Below are positions 1-5,294 of a stretch of 6,310 nucleotides of DNA, in pieces. Both the position numbers and the translations under genes were made by a program. The stretch is from Dehalococcoidia bacterium (GTDB lineage Bacteria > Chloroflexota > Dehalococcoidia > JAUSJJ01). Below the pieces are notes generated by a model. That model saw only the letters and a program-made list of their open reading frames with translations, was not told the origin of the DNA and made no database searches. Numbering within the stretch: the stretch's first letter is position 1; each line of letters begins with the position of its first letter. Where the stretch lies: the NCBI GenBank assembly GCA_030647705.1, contig JAUSJJ010000203.1, positions 1-6,310 of the forward strand, in the 5' to 3' direction.

Positions 1-3
1 TGA

Positions 4-9
4 CTCCTT
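4..9 (-). promoter_or_regulatory. Shine-Dalgarno-like AAGGAG at left edge
   Basis: On the minus strand, AAGGAG lies about 24 nt past the stop codon of the DUF362 gene and a few bases from the window edge. It is well placed to be the ribosome binding site of a further minus-strand gene starting just outside the window, so the DUF362 gene may be the first cistron of an operon. The gene itself is not visible, so this is only suggestive. Confidence 0.3.
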
Positions 10-32
10 GACGACCAATTATGCGACAGCCT

Positions 33-1166
33 CTAGTAGGCGCGGAAAGCAGCTACGTCCGGCACTTCCAGCGCACCCTCCAGGCAGAGCTCCACGCAGC
101 AGAAGCACTGGATACACTTGTCATTGATTACAGGATATGGATCGAGAGTCAGAGCCTGCGCAGGGCAGTTGACCTCGCAATCGCCACACTGGAGGCATTT
201 GTCGATGGCCAGCAGGGGCTTCACCGAAAGCCGGCCCGGCAGCAGTTCGGCCAGCCTATCATCCCTCATCTTGTTGGCCTGAGCTGCCCGCGTCAGCATT
301 TCTTCGGTGGCCTCGGCAATGAACGTATTGGGCAACTTGAAATCGGGTATGACCACTATGTTGCCCTCGACCTCGACCTGGGACAGGTCTGTAGTGCCGA
401 AGCCGCGTTCCTGGCCACGTTTAGTCACCGGAAACCGCATCGGCTCAACTCCGACCATTGCCGCCATTACCGTGTCGGCGACCAGCGTGTTGTTGCTGGC
501 GAAGACCTTGCCCACCTCACGCTTGACCCCTCCGTGTGATGGGCCATTGCCTTCCAGAACAGTCAGCGCGTCCATGATGTTCAGATCGGGGTGCCGCACC
601 TCGTTTATGTCGCAGAGGACCTCGGCAAACTCTTCACGACTGGGCGCCTTGAGATGAAGCTGCGCTTTGCAGGCGCCGGCGACGTAGCCATACAGGTTCT
701 TCATCGCCCCGCTCAGGTACATGCCGGCGTGCGTCTTGAAGATTGGCGCGTTGATGACGTAGTCGGCGTCCAGCACGACCCTGGAAATCATCAGAGTGTG
801 GCCGGACTTGCTGCCCCTCATCTCGACGACCTTGTCACCGATGGGGGCGAAACAGCCCTCGGAGGCTTCCAGAATGCCGGTGACCTGCGCCACTCCCGTG
901 GAACTACGGTTGATGCCTCCAGGATTGTCTCCCACGGTGACTTTGGCACCCCGGCTGAGGCACGCCCGGACTATGGCGCGGACCACCTCGGGATGGGTGG
1001 AATGTCCGAGTTCCGGAGCCGCAGGGCCGAGCATGTTGGGCTTCACCAGTACCCTCATCCCGTTGAAGCTCTTGGGGGCGAGCTTATCGAATATGCCGTT
1101 TACTTTCGCCTCCAGGTCGTGCCTGGCATCCTCAATTATGATCGCCTTGAAGCAGTTCTTTTTCAT
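33..1166 (-). CDS. DUF362 domain protein with C-terminal 2x[4Fe-4S] ferredoxin domain
   Basis: A 377-residue protein of the DUF362 family, whose biochemical role is not established. The DUF362 part (about residues 5-300) shows the family landmarks: KPN at 42-44, a THPEVVRA segment at 57-64, VGD at 78-80, KTH at 144-146 and a KNLYG segment from 156. The C-terminus is a bacterial-ferredoxin module. Cysteines 324, 327, 330 and 334 form the first CxxCxxCxxxC set, and 351, 354, 357 and 361 the second, enough for two [4Fe-4S] clusters; C356 is an extra cysteine. There is no signal peptide or membrane segment, so it should be cytoplasmic. An electron-transfer or redox-linked role is inferred from the clusters alone. 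The start is the only early ATG. The G-run just upstream lies too close to be a good ribosome site, so initiation may be weak or leader-dependent. It is transcribed divergently from the aldolase gene. Confidence 0.9.
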   Translation of the reverse strand: MKKNCFKAIIIEDARHDLEAKVNGIFDKLAPKSFNGMRVLVKPNMLGPAAPELGHSTHPEVVRAIVRACLSRGAKVTVGDNPGGINRSSTGVAQVTGILEASEGCFAPIGDKVVEMRGSKSGHTLMISRVVLDADYVINAPIFKTHAGMYLSGAMKNLYGYVAGACKAQLHLKAPSREEFAEVLCDINEVRHPDLNIMDALTVLEGNGPSHGGVKREVGKVFASNNTLVADTVMAAMVGVEPMRFPVTKRGQERGFGTTDLSQVEVEGNIVVIPDFKLPNTFIAEATEEMLTRAAQANKMRDDRLAELLPGRLSVKPLLAIDKCLQCGDCEVNCPAQALTLDPYPVINDKCIQCFCCVELCLEGALEVPDVAAFRAY

Positions 1167-1242
1167 AGCCCCCCGATGTAGCCCAGTTCCTGGTTACGCC
1201 CGGCCAAGATGATGACGTTTCCCTTGTGAATGCTGAGCCTAT

Positions 1243-1271
1243 GTTTTAGTCTAAATCTAAAGATTTGTCAA
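1243..1271 (-). promoter_or_regulatory. Sigma70-type promoter for the DUF362 gene
   Basis: Read on the minus strand, a perfect TTGACA -35 box (1266-1271) is followed by exactly 17 bp and then TAAAAC (1243-1248), a 4/6 match to TATAAT. Transcription would begin near 1236, giving a leader of about 70 nt before the ATG at 1166. The spacer contains palindromes (separate entry), so the promoter may be repressor-controlled. Boxes and spacing are seen directly; activity is inferred. Confidence 0.55.
1245..1266. promoter_or_regulatory. Overlapping palindromes, candidate operator
   Basis: Two overlapping inverted repeats lie between the -35 and -10 boxes of the minus-strand promoter. TTTAG-T-CTAAA spans 1245-1255 (5-bp arms, 1-bp centre). 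AAATCT-AA-AGATTT spans 1253-1266 (6-bp arms, 2-bp centre). A protein bound here would cover the promoter of the DUF362 gene, as expected of a repressor site. The regulator is unknown, and AT-rich palindromes of this size can occur by chance. Confidence 0.35.
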
Positions 1272-1359
1272 ACAAACGCCGGCGGGACATAACTTGTTGC
1301 CGCCCGGAACAGTTACAGCAATTCATGATACAGTTGATGGAAGGATTTGGCAAATTGGC

Positions 1360-1388
1360 TTGACAGTTACGCTCGCTCGCCATATCCT
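1360..1388 (+). promoter_or_regulatory. Sigma70-type promoter for the aldolase gene
   Basis: A perfect TTGACA (1360-1365) is followed by 17 bp and then TATCCT (1383-1388), a 4/6 match to TATAAT. The expected start of transcription is near 1395, giving a leader of about 57 nt before the ATG at 1452. The promoter lies inside the extended reading frame that opens at a TTG at 1347. This argues that the extended start is not used and that translation begins at 1452. Confidence 0.55.
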
Positions 1389-1434
1389 ATGCAAGACGAA
1401 ACTTCGCAACAAGTGCGATTGAAACAAGCATATT

Positions 1435-1440
1435 GGAGGG
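1435..1440 (+). promoter_or_regulatory. Ribosome binding site deciding the aldolase start
   Basis: GGAGGG lies 11 nt before the ATG at 1452. The two upstream in-frame candidates (TTG at 1347 and ATG at 1389) have no properly spaced Shine-Dalgarno sequence. The spacing is slightly long but acceptable. Confidence 0.6.
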
Positions 1441-1451
1441 AGACTTCACAC

Positions 1452-2447
1452 ATGGAATGGGGAATGGCTAACCGGATGGCTCAACTTATCCAGGCAGACG
1501 GACGTTGCCTGTTCATGCCCGTTGACCACGGCTACTTTCAAGGCCCGACTACAAAGCTGGAAGAGCCTCGCAAGACCATCGAGCCCTTGCTGCCTTACTC
1601 TGACGCTCTGTTCATCACCAGGGGCGTGCTGCGCTCCTCGGTAGACCCCGGCAATTCCAAGCCGGTGATCCTCCGCGTGTCCGGCGGCACCAGCATGGCG
1701 GGCAAAGACCTCTCACATGAGGGCATCACCACTTCGATGGAGGAAGCGATCCGTCTCAATGCGGCGGCGGTGGGCATCTCCATCTTCGTGGGCAGCGAAT
1801 ATGAACACGACTCGCTGCTAAACCTGTCGAAGCTGGTGAACGAGGGCGAGCGGTACGGCATTCCGGTGATGGCGGTCACGGCAGTGGGCCGCGAACTGGA
1901 GAAGCGGGACGCCCGTTATCTGGCCTTGGCCAGCCGCATCGCGGCGGAGCTGGGCGCCCGCGTGGTGAAGACCTACTGGTGCCCGGACGGCTTCGACAAG
2001 GTGGTGAGAGGCTGCCCTGTGCCCGTGGTCATGGCCGGAGGCCCCAAGACCGATACCGAGCTGGAGGTATTCCAATTCGTCCACGATGGCATTCAGAAGG
2101 GGGCCATCGGGGTGAACCTGGGGCGGAACATCTGGCAGAACCAGCGCCCCGTGCCCATGATCAAGGCCATCCGCGCCATCATTCACGACAACGCCACTCC
2201 GGAGCAGGCGCAAGAGATATATGAGGGAGGAAAGGGAAGGGCAGCAGAAAAGGAAGACGAAGAGCAACTCTCCCTCAACATTGTCGCGAAGCGGGCAGGT
2301 CTCGAACCCCGGAAGGCAAGGGCCATCCTGAGGAGCCTTGGCGTCCGTGGCAAGGAAGAGAAGCATCACCGGTGGAAGTTCCCGCCTAAGGAAGTCCCTG
2401 GCATCGTTTCCAAGCTCAAGATGGCCGCCGCTGAGGGAAACAGGTGA
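1452..2447 (+). CDS. LsrF/DhnA-type class I aldolase with C-terminal HTH-like extension
   Basis: A 331-residue protein closely resembling E. coli LsrF (3-hydroxy-5-phosphonooxypentane-2,4-dione thiolase) and DhnA-type class I aldolases, which are TIM barrels using a Schiff-base lysine. Visible landmarks are a WGM segment at the N-terminus, DHGYFQGPTT (25-34), GSEYEHDS (114-121), the likely Schiff-base lysine K173 in a VVKTYW segment, AGG at 195-197 and GVNLGRN (220-226), the last two fitting phosphate binding. LsrF-like sequence ends near residue 257. Residues 258-331 are extra: a charged linker (to about 272), then a helix-turn-helix-like stretch (about 273-322) with RKARAILRSLG and a HHRWKF segment. 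The start at 1452 was chosen from the ribosome site, the promoter at 1360-1388 and alignment to LsrF; a TTG at 1347 would add 35 residues. No lsr transport, kinase or regulator genes are nearby, so an autoinducer-2 role is doubtful and the substrate is unknown. It is probably co-transcribed with the HicB gene. Confidence 0.85.
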   Translation: MEWGMANRMAQLIQADGRCLFMPVDHGYFQGPTTKLEEPRKTIEPLLPYSDALFITRGVLRSSVDPGNSKPVILRVSGGTSMAGKDLSHEGITTSMEEAIRLNAAAVGISIFVGSEYEHDSLLNLSKLVNEGERYGIPVMAVTAVGRELEKRDARYLALASRIAAELGARVVKTYWCPDGFDKVVRGCPVPVVMAGGPKTDTELEVFQFVHDGIQKGAIGVNLGRNIWQNQRPVPMIKAIRAIIHDNATPEQAQEIYEGGKGRAAEKEDEEQLSLNIVAKRAGLEPRKARAILRSLGVRGKEEKHHRWKFPPKEVPGIVSKLKMAAAEGNR

Positions 2448-2450
2448 AAG

Positions 2451-2480
2451 AATGGGGAGGAATGGCAGGATTTCCCCATT
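2451..2480 (+). repeat. Perfect 8-bp inverted repeat between aldolase and HicB genes
   Basis: AATGGGGA (2451-2458) and TCCCCATT (2473-2480) are perfect reverse complements separated by 14 nt. They start 3 nt after the aldolase stop codon and end immediately before the HicB ribosome site. No U-run follows, so a classical intrinsic terminator is unlikely. It could be a DNA operator for the HicB-like protein or an mRNA stem-loop limiting read-through or translation of the downstream gene; both are inferences. Confidence 0.5.
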
Positions 2481-2481
2481 T

Positions 2482-2486
2482 GGAGG
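2482..2486 (+). promoter_or_regulatory. Ribosome binding site of the HicB gene
   Basis: GGAGG stands 6 nt before the ATG at 2493, which makes that codon a better start than the GTG immediately before it at 2490. Confidence 0.7.
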
Positions 2487-2492
2487 TGTGTG

Positions 2493-2771
2493 ATGAAAAC
2501 CAGGTTCGTTCTGACCGAGTATGTGAACCAGCTAATGGCGCATGCAGTATATGACAAGCTGGAAGATGGCACGTTCGCCGGACGAATTCCAGAGTGCAAA
2601 GGTGTTGTAGCATTCGGCGCTACGTTGCGCGAGTCCGAAGACGAGCTGCGCTCGACGCTAGAGGATTGGATTCTCGTCGGCCTCAAACTCGGCCATCCTC
2701 TGCCCGTAGTTGCCGGCATTGATCTTAACAAGGAGCCGACTCGTGAGCCAGTGGACGCGCAGCTAGTTTAA
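2493..2771 (+). CDS. HicB-family antitoxin-like protein (orphan)
   Basis: A 92-residue protein with the compact partial RNase-H-like fold pattern of HicB/UPF0150 proteins. It has the typical run GTFAGRIPECKGVVAFGATL, then a helix with ESEDELRSTLEDWILVGLKLG and a HPLPVVAGIDL ending. Family members normally neutralise HicA, a small double-stranded-RNA-binding mRNA-cleaving toxin, and many repress their own operon. There is no DNA-binding domain after the fold, only a short polar tail. No HicA-like ORF (a small basic protein with a G-S-H type motif) is recognisable on either side. It follows the aldolase by 45 nt on the same strand and is probably co-transcribed. It may be a solitary HicB domain with another role, or an antitoxin whose partner was lost in the AT-richer DNA downstream. 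Confidence 0.75.
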   Translation: MKTRFVLTEYVNQLMAHAVYDKLEDGTFAGRIPECKGVVAFGATLRESEDELRSTLEDWILVGLKLGHPLPVVAGIDLNKEPTREPVDAQLV

Positions 2772-3160
2772 CGTTACGTTCAAGAGGAACATGTAGGTGT
2801 GGTCAAAGAGGGATCTTAGTCGCGCATAGCCGATCCATAGGATTCCTTTGCAGATCGATATCCTCCTGGTGGTAGTGCTATTCTCACTAACGACAGGGAG
2901 TTCAACTGAGCGATGGCGCAGGATGATTGTCCTCTGAACAAAGACAAACTCTTCCCTTGTCCTAGATGCTGTCACAGTCAGGTGGTGACTGAGAGGAAGA
3001 AATACTTTAGCGCGACGACTTGGTGGCTCTGTATGTATCCAAACATAGTCAACCTCTCTCAGTTGCAGGTGGACGACGTCAGAGCGGACGATACCACGGA
3101 AGAAGGGCATCGTGCATAGATTGCCATGCCGCACCCTAGATACTTGAGGTCACAACATCC
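2772..3160. other. AT-richer intergenic stretch, no confident gene
   Basis: This 389-bp interval looks more AT-rich than the flanking genes. It contains stop codons in all forward frames except one short ORF (2913..3119). A 123-codon frame is open on the minus strand (2763..3134), but its product resembles no family I know and has no convincing ribosome site. No terminator, tRNA or clear promoter was found. It may be remnant DNA from a lost gene, possibly the toxin partner of the HicB gene. Confidence 0.4.
2913..3119 (+). CDS. Doubtful small ORF with partial zinc-ribbon-like motif
   Basis: A 68-codon ORF from an ATG with AGGGAG 12 nt upstream. The product has cysteines at 6, 16, 19, 20 and 40; PCPRC followed by TTWWLC resembles half of a zinc ribbon, but the second CxxC pair is incomplete. 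The C-terminal third has no recognisable pattern. It could be a decayed fragment of a zinc-ribbon protein, a real small protein, or chance. Confidence 0.2.
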   Translation: MAQDDCPLNKDKLFPCPRCCHSQVVTERKKYFSATTWWLCMYPNIVNLSQLQVDDVRADDTTEEGHRA

Positions 3161-4186
3161 ATGCGCGTTGCCATGTACTACAACAACAGCGATATCCGCA
3201 TCGAGGAGATGCCTGTGCCCCAGGCCGGGCCCGGCGAGCTGCTGATGCGCGTCGAGGCCAGCGGCATCTGCGGCAGCGATGTCATGGAGTGGTACCGCAA
3301 GGCCAAGGCGCCTCTGGTGCTGGGTCATGAGGTCGCCGGCATTGTAACGGCAGTGGGTGATGGAGTGAAGCGATTCAAGAAGGGCGACCGCATTTGCGTC
3401 ATCCATCACGTTCCGTGCAACACCTGCCACTACTGCCTGAACGGGCACCACACTGTTTGCGATACGCTGCGGCAGACCCGCTTCGATCCGGGAGGATTCG
3501 CCGAGTACCTGCGCGCCCCGGCCATCAACGTAGACCGTGGCGTGTTCCTGTTGCCCGCCGAGGTGTCGTTCGAGGACGCGACCTTCATCGAGCCCCTGTC
3601 CTGCGTGCTGCGCGGCCAGCGGCGGGCGCGCCTGCAACCGGGCCACACCGTGCTCATCATCGGCAGCGGCATCTCAGGTTTGCTGCATATACAGGCGGCG
3701 CGAGCGCTGGGTGCGGGGCGCATCGTGGCCACGGACATCACCGAATTTCGCCTGGAAGCCGCTACGCGTCTGGGCGCTGACGTGGTCATCAACGGACGCG
3801 GGGACGTACCCTCACTGTTGAGGAAGGTCAATGGCGGTATGCTCGCCGACCTCGTGATCGTGTCCACTGGCGCGGTCCCCGCCATCACACAGGGGATCGA
3901 GTCGGTGGAGCGGGGTGGGACAGTGCTGCTGTTTGCGCCTACCGAACCCGGCGTCACCATTCCCATCTCGCTCAACGACCTCTGGTTCAATGGCACCAAT
4001 CTGGTCACCACCTACGCCGGCGCTCCGGCTGACGTGGCGATGGCGCTGGAGTTGATTCGCGCCCGGCGGGTGGAAGTGCAGGGAATGATCACCCATCGCC
4101 TGCCGCTGGCGGAGACCGGCCTCGGCTTCAAGCTGGTGGCCCAGGCACAGGAGTCGATCAAGGTCATCATCGAGCCCCAGAAATAG
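3161..4186 (+). CDS. Zinc-dependent medium-chain alcohol dehydrogenase
   Basis: A 341-residue cytoplasmic NAD(P)-dependent dehydrogenase of the MDR superfamily, close in layout to sorbitol and threonine dehydrogenases. It should oxidise a secondary alcohol or polyol to a ketone, or the reverse. The GroES-like catalytic domain (about 1-150) has zinc ligands C37 (GICGSD), H56-E57 (GHE) and E144 (IEPLSC). Structural-zinc cysteines are C86, C89, C92 and C100. The Rossmann domain has GSGISG (168-173), and D192 at the end of the second strand favours NAD+ over NADP+. All key residues are intact and the length is normal. The ATG is preceded by TGAGG with 11 nt spacing. No strong promoter was seen upstream. 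The substrate cannot be told from sequence, and there is no clear operon partner; the next gene is 257 bp downstream and has its own promoter. Confidence 0.92.
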   Translation: MRVAMYYNNSDIRIEEMPVPQAGPGELLMRVEASGICGSDVMEWYRKAKAPLVLGHEVAGIVTAVGDGVKRFKKGDRICVIHHVPCNTCHYCLNGHHTVCDTLRQTRFDPGGFAEYLRAPAINVDRGVFLLPAEVSFEDATFIEPLSCVLRGQRRARLQPGHTVLIIGSGISGLLHIQAARALGAGRIVATDITEFRLEAATRLGADVVINGRGDVPSLLRKVNGGMLADLVIVSTGAVPAITQGIESVERGGTVLLFAPTEPGVTIPISLNDLWFNGTNLVTTYAGAPADVAMALELIRARRVEVQGMITHRLPLAETGLGFKLVAQAQESIKVIIEPQK

Positions 4187-4280
4187 AGCAACGGAGATAC
4201 CAACCCTCTCTTCCAAGGCCGCTTTCTTGTTTTCTCTGGCGCGAAGGCAACTGCCGCATTGTCATTCTCTTTTAGGGTCC

Positions 4281-4301
4281 GATACCCCGCCGCTTGCGGC
4301 G
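4281..4301. repeat. GATACCCCG palindromic repeat, copy 1
   Basis: GATACCCCG followed by a perfect CGCCGC-TT-GCGGCG palindrome (4288-4301). The outer CCCC has no matching GGGG (AATA is found instead), so this copy looks partly decayed. It shares its frame with the copy at 4323, 42 bp downstream, including a GTCA shortly after the stem. REP-like short palindrome; no transposase is present. Confidence 0.55.
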
Positions 4302-4322
4302 AATAGTGTCACCGTGTTGCAA

Positions 4323-4346
4323 GATACCCCGACGCTCGCGTCGGGG
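4323..4346. repeat. GATACCCCG palindromic repeat, copy 2
   Basis: GATA followed by a perfect 9-bp hairpin, CCCCGACGC-TC-GCGTCGGGG (4327-4346). There is no T-run on either side, so it is unlikely to be a simple terminator. Relative to copy 1 the stem shows a compensating change (a C-G pair becomes A-T), as expected if pairing is conserved. It ends 7 bp before the -35 box of the next promoter and could influence it. Confidence 0.6.
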
Positions 4347-4353
4347 AGAGTCA

Positions 4354-4382
4354 TTGAAACCCCAACATCTTTAGGATAACAT
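4354..4382 (+). promoter_or_regulatory. Sigma70-type promoter for the crotonase-family gene
   Basis: TTGAAA (4354-4359, 5/6 to consensus) is followed by 17 bp and TAACAT (4377-4382, 4/6). The predicted start of transcription is near 4389, giving a 5' leader of about 55 nt. The remaining bases of the 257-bp gap between stop 4186 and start 4444 hold the two GATACCCCG palindromes and nothing else recognised. Confidence 0.45.
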
Positions 4383-4430
4383 ACAGGCGTAACGCACGTT
4401 CGCTCATTGCACTTTCCCGAATTCGCACAA

Positions 4431-4436
4431 AGGAGG
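4431..4436 (+). promoter_or_regulatory. Consensus ribosome binding site
   Basis: AGGAGG, preceded by AAA, is 7 nt before the ATG at 4444. It is the strongest Shine-Dalgarno sequence in the window, suggests efficient translation and fixes the start. Confidence 0.75.
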
Positions 4437-4443
4437 CGCCTCG

Positions 4444-5241
4444 ATGACCAGCTACGCCCGTTACCAGCATCTCAAGGTCGACCTCAAGGATGGAATAGCC
4501 ACCCTGACGCTGAACCGCCCCGAAGCCCTGAATGCCATCAACAAACTGATGCACAAAGAGCTGTCCCTGATATTCGACGATCTGAACCAGGACAAACGGG
4601 TCAAGGCGATCGTCATTACGGGCGCAGGGCGCGCCTTCAGCTCAGGAGGCGACCTGAAATGGTTCCAGCACATTCTCGAGGAGCCCGGCTCTCTGAGAGA
4701 CCTGATGAGAGAGGCCAGGAAGATCGTGGATGACATGCTGAACGTGGAGGTGCCGCTGGTGGCGGCGGTGAACGGCCCGGCGGCAGGTCTGGGGGTAACG
4801 CTGGCGCTGTTCTGCGACATAGTAATTGCCTCAGAGAGGGCCAAGTTTGGAGACCCGCACGTCCGGGTGGGAGTGGTCGCCGGAGACGGCGGTGCGGTGC
4901 TCTGGCCGGTGCTGGTGGGCGTGCACAAGGCCAAGGAGCTGTTGATGACCGGGGATATCGTCGATGCCCGGGAGGCGGAGTGGATCGGGCTTATCAACAG
5001 GGTCGTCGGCGACGACGCTGTGGTGCCCGCAGCGATGGAGATGGCCAAACGCCTGGCCAACGGGCCGACGCTGGCCATCAACTTCACCAAGATGGCGATC
5101 AACAAACGGCTGAAACAGGATGTCAACCTGATTCTGGATACCTCGCTGGCCTGGGAAGAACAGACCTTCTACAGCGAAGACCACAAAGAGGCGGTGAACG
5201 CCTTCATCGAGAAGCGTGCGCCACGGTTCCAGGGGAAGTAG
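4444..5241 (+). CDS. Enoyl-CoA hydratase/isomerase (crotonase) family protein
   Basis: A 265-residue crotonase-fold protein, expected to act on an acyl-CoA in the cytoplasm. It has the N-terminal LNRPEALNA segment (23-31), the oxyanion-hole region GRAFSSGGDLK (62-72), NGPAAGLGVTLALFCD (110-125), FGDPHVRVG (135-143) and AGDGG (146-150). It ends in the family's typical EKRAPRF tail. Aligned to rat mitochondrial enoyl-CoA hydratase, the two catalytic glutamates E144 and E164 correspond to T119 and H139. The classical hydratase mechanism is therefore not supported. D148 in AGDGG is a candidate alternative acid/base. The HVRVG..AGDGG pattern is recurrent in a large subfamily usually labelled enoyl-CoA hydratase-related. 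It could be an isomerase, hydrolase, lyase or other crotonase. It has its own promoter and is flanked by palindromic repeats on both sides. Confidence 0.88.
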   Translation: MTSYARYQHLKVDLKDGIATLTLNRPEALNAINKLMHKELSLIFDDLNQDKRVKAIVITGAGRAFSSGGDLKWFQHILEEPGSLRDLMREARKIVDDMLNVEVPLVAAVNGPAAGLGVTLALFCDIVIASERAKFGDPHVRVGVVAGDGGAVLWPVLVGVHKAKELLMTGDIVDAREAEWIGLINRVVGDDAVVPAAMEMAKRLANGPTLAINFTKMAINKRLKQDVNLILDTSLAWEEQTFYSEDHKEAVNAFIEKRAPRFQGK

Positions 5242-5263
5242 CCATCGTATCTCTAACGCCTAT

Positions 5264-5284
5264 CATTCCCGCACGGGCGGGAAT
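5264..5284. repeat. GCGGGAAT hairpin repeat
   Basis: ATTCCCGC (5265-5272), loop ACGG, GCGGGAAT (5277-5284): perfect 8-bp arms in a CATTCCCGC...GCGGGAATCC context. This matches a widespread interspersed palindromic repeat type in bacterial and metagenomic genomes. It lies 22 bp after the crotonase-family stop codon. No T-run follows, so a terminator role is uncertain, though the stem could protect the mRNA 3' end. Confidence 0.6.
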
Positions 5285-5294
5285 CCCACGTCCG

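Noticed and set aside
21..1212. Several long plus-strand open frames (21..539, 307..657, 591..1181, 796..1212)
   Set aside because: They are antisense to the DUF362-ferredoxin gene, have no recognisable domains, and arise from GC-rich codon bias.
1347..1451. Extended aldolase start at TTG 1347 (35 extra residues)
   Set aside because: No usable ribosome site is present, the extension overlaps a well-formed promoter (1360-1388), and the LsrF-like alignment is best started at the ATG at 1452. It cannot be fully excluded.
1818..2369. 183-codon minus-strand open frame
   Set aside because: It is antisense to the well-supported aldolase and has no family resemblance.
1452..2447. Part of an lsr autoinducer-2 operon
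   Set aside because: No LsrK kinase, LsrR regulator or transporter genes are present in the window, so only the fold-level resemblance is claimed.
2763..3134. 123-codon minus-strand open frame covering the AT-richer gap
   Set aside because: It has no recognisable domain or ribosome site and overlaps the end of the HicB gene. I could not support it as a gene.
3059..4011. Minus-strand open frames opposite the alcohol dehydrogenase (3059..3646 and 3430..4011)
   Set aside because: They are shadows of a complete zinc alcohol dehydrogenase.
4327..4346. Intrinsic terminator for the alcohol dehydrogenase gene
   Set aside because: The hairpin is strong, but no T-run follows on either strand, it lies 140 bp past the stop codon, and a repeat copy with the same frame is nearby. 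A repeat explanation is better.
4461..5126. 221-codon minus-strand open frame rich in Ser, Ala and Thr
   Set aside because: It is antisense to the crotonase-family gene; the composition is typical of a shadow frame.
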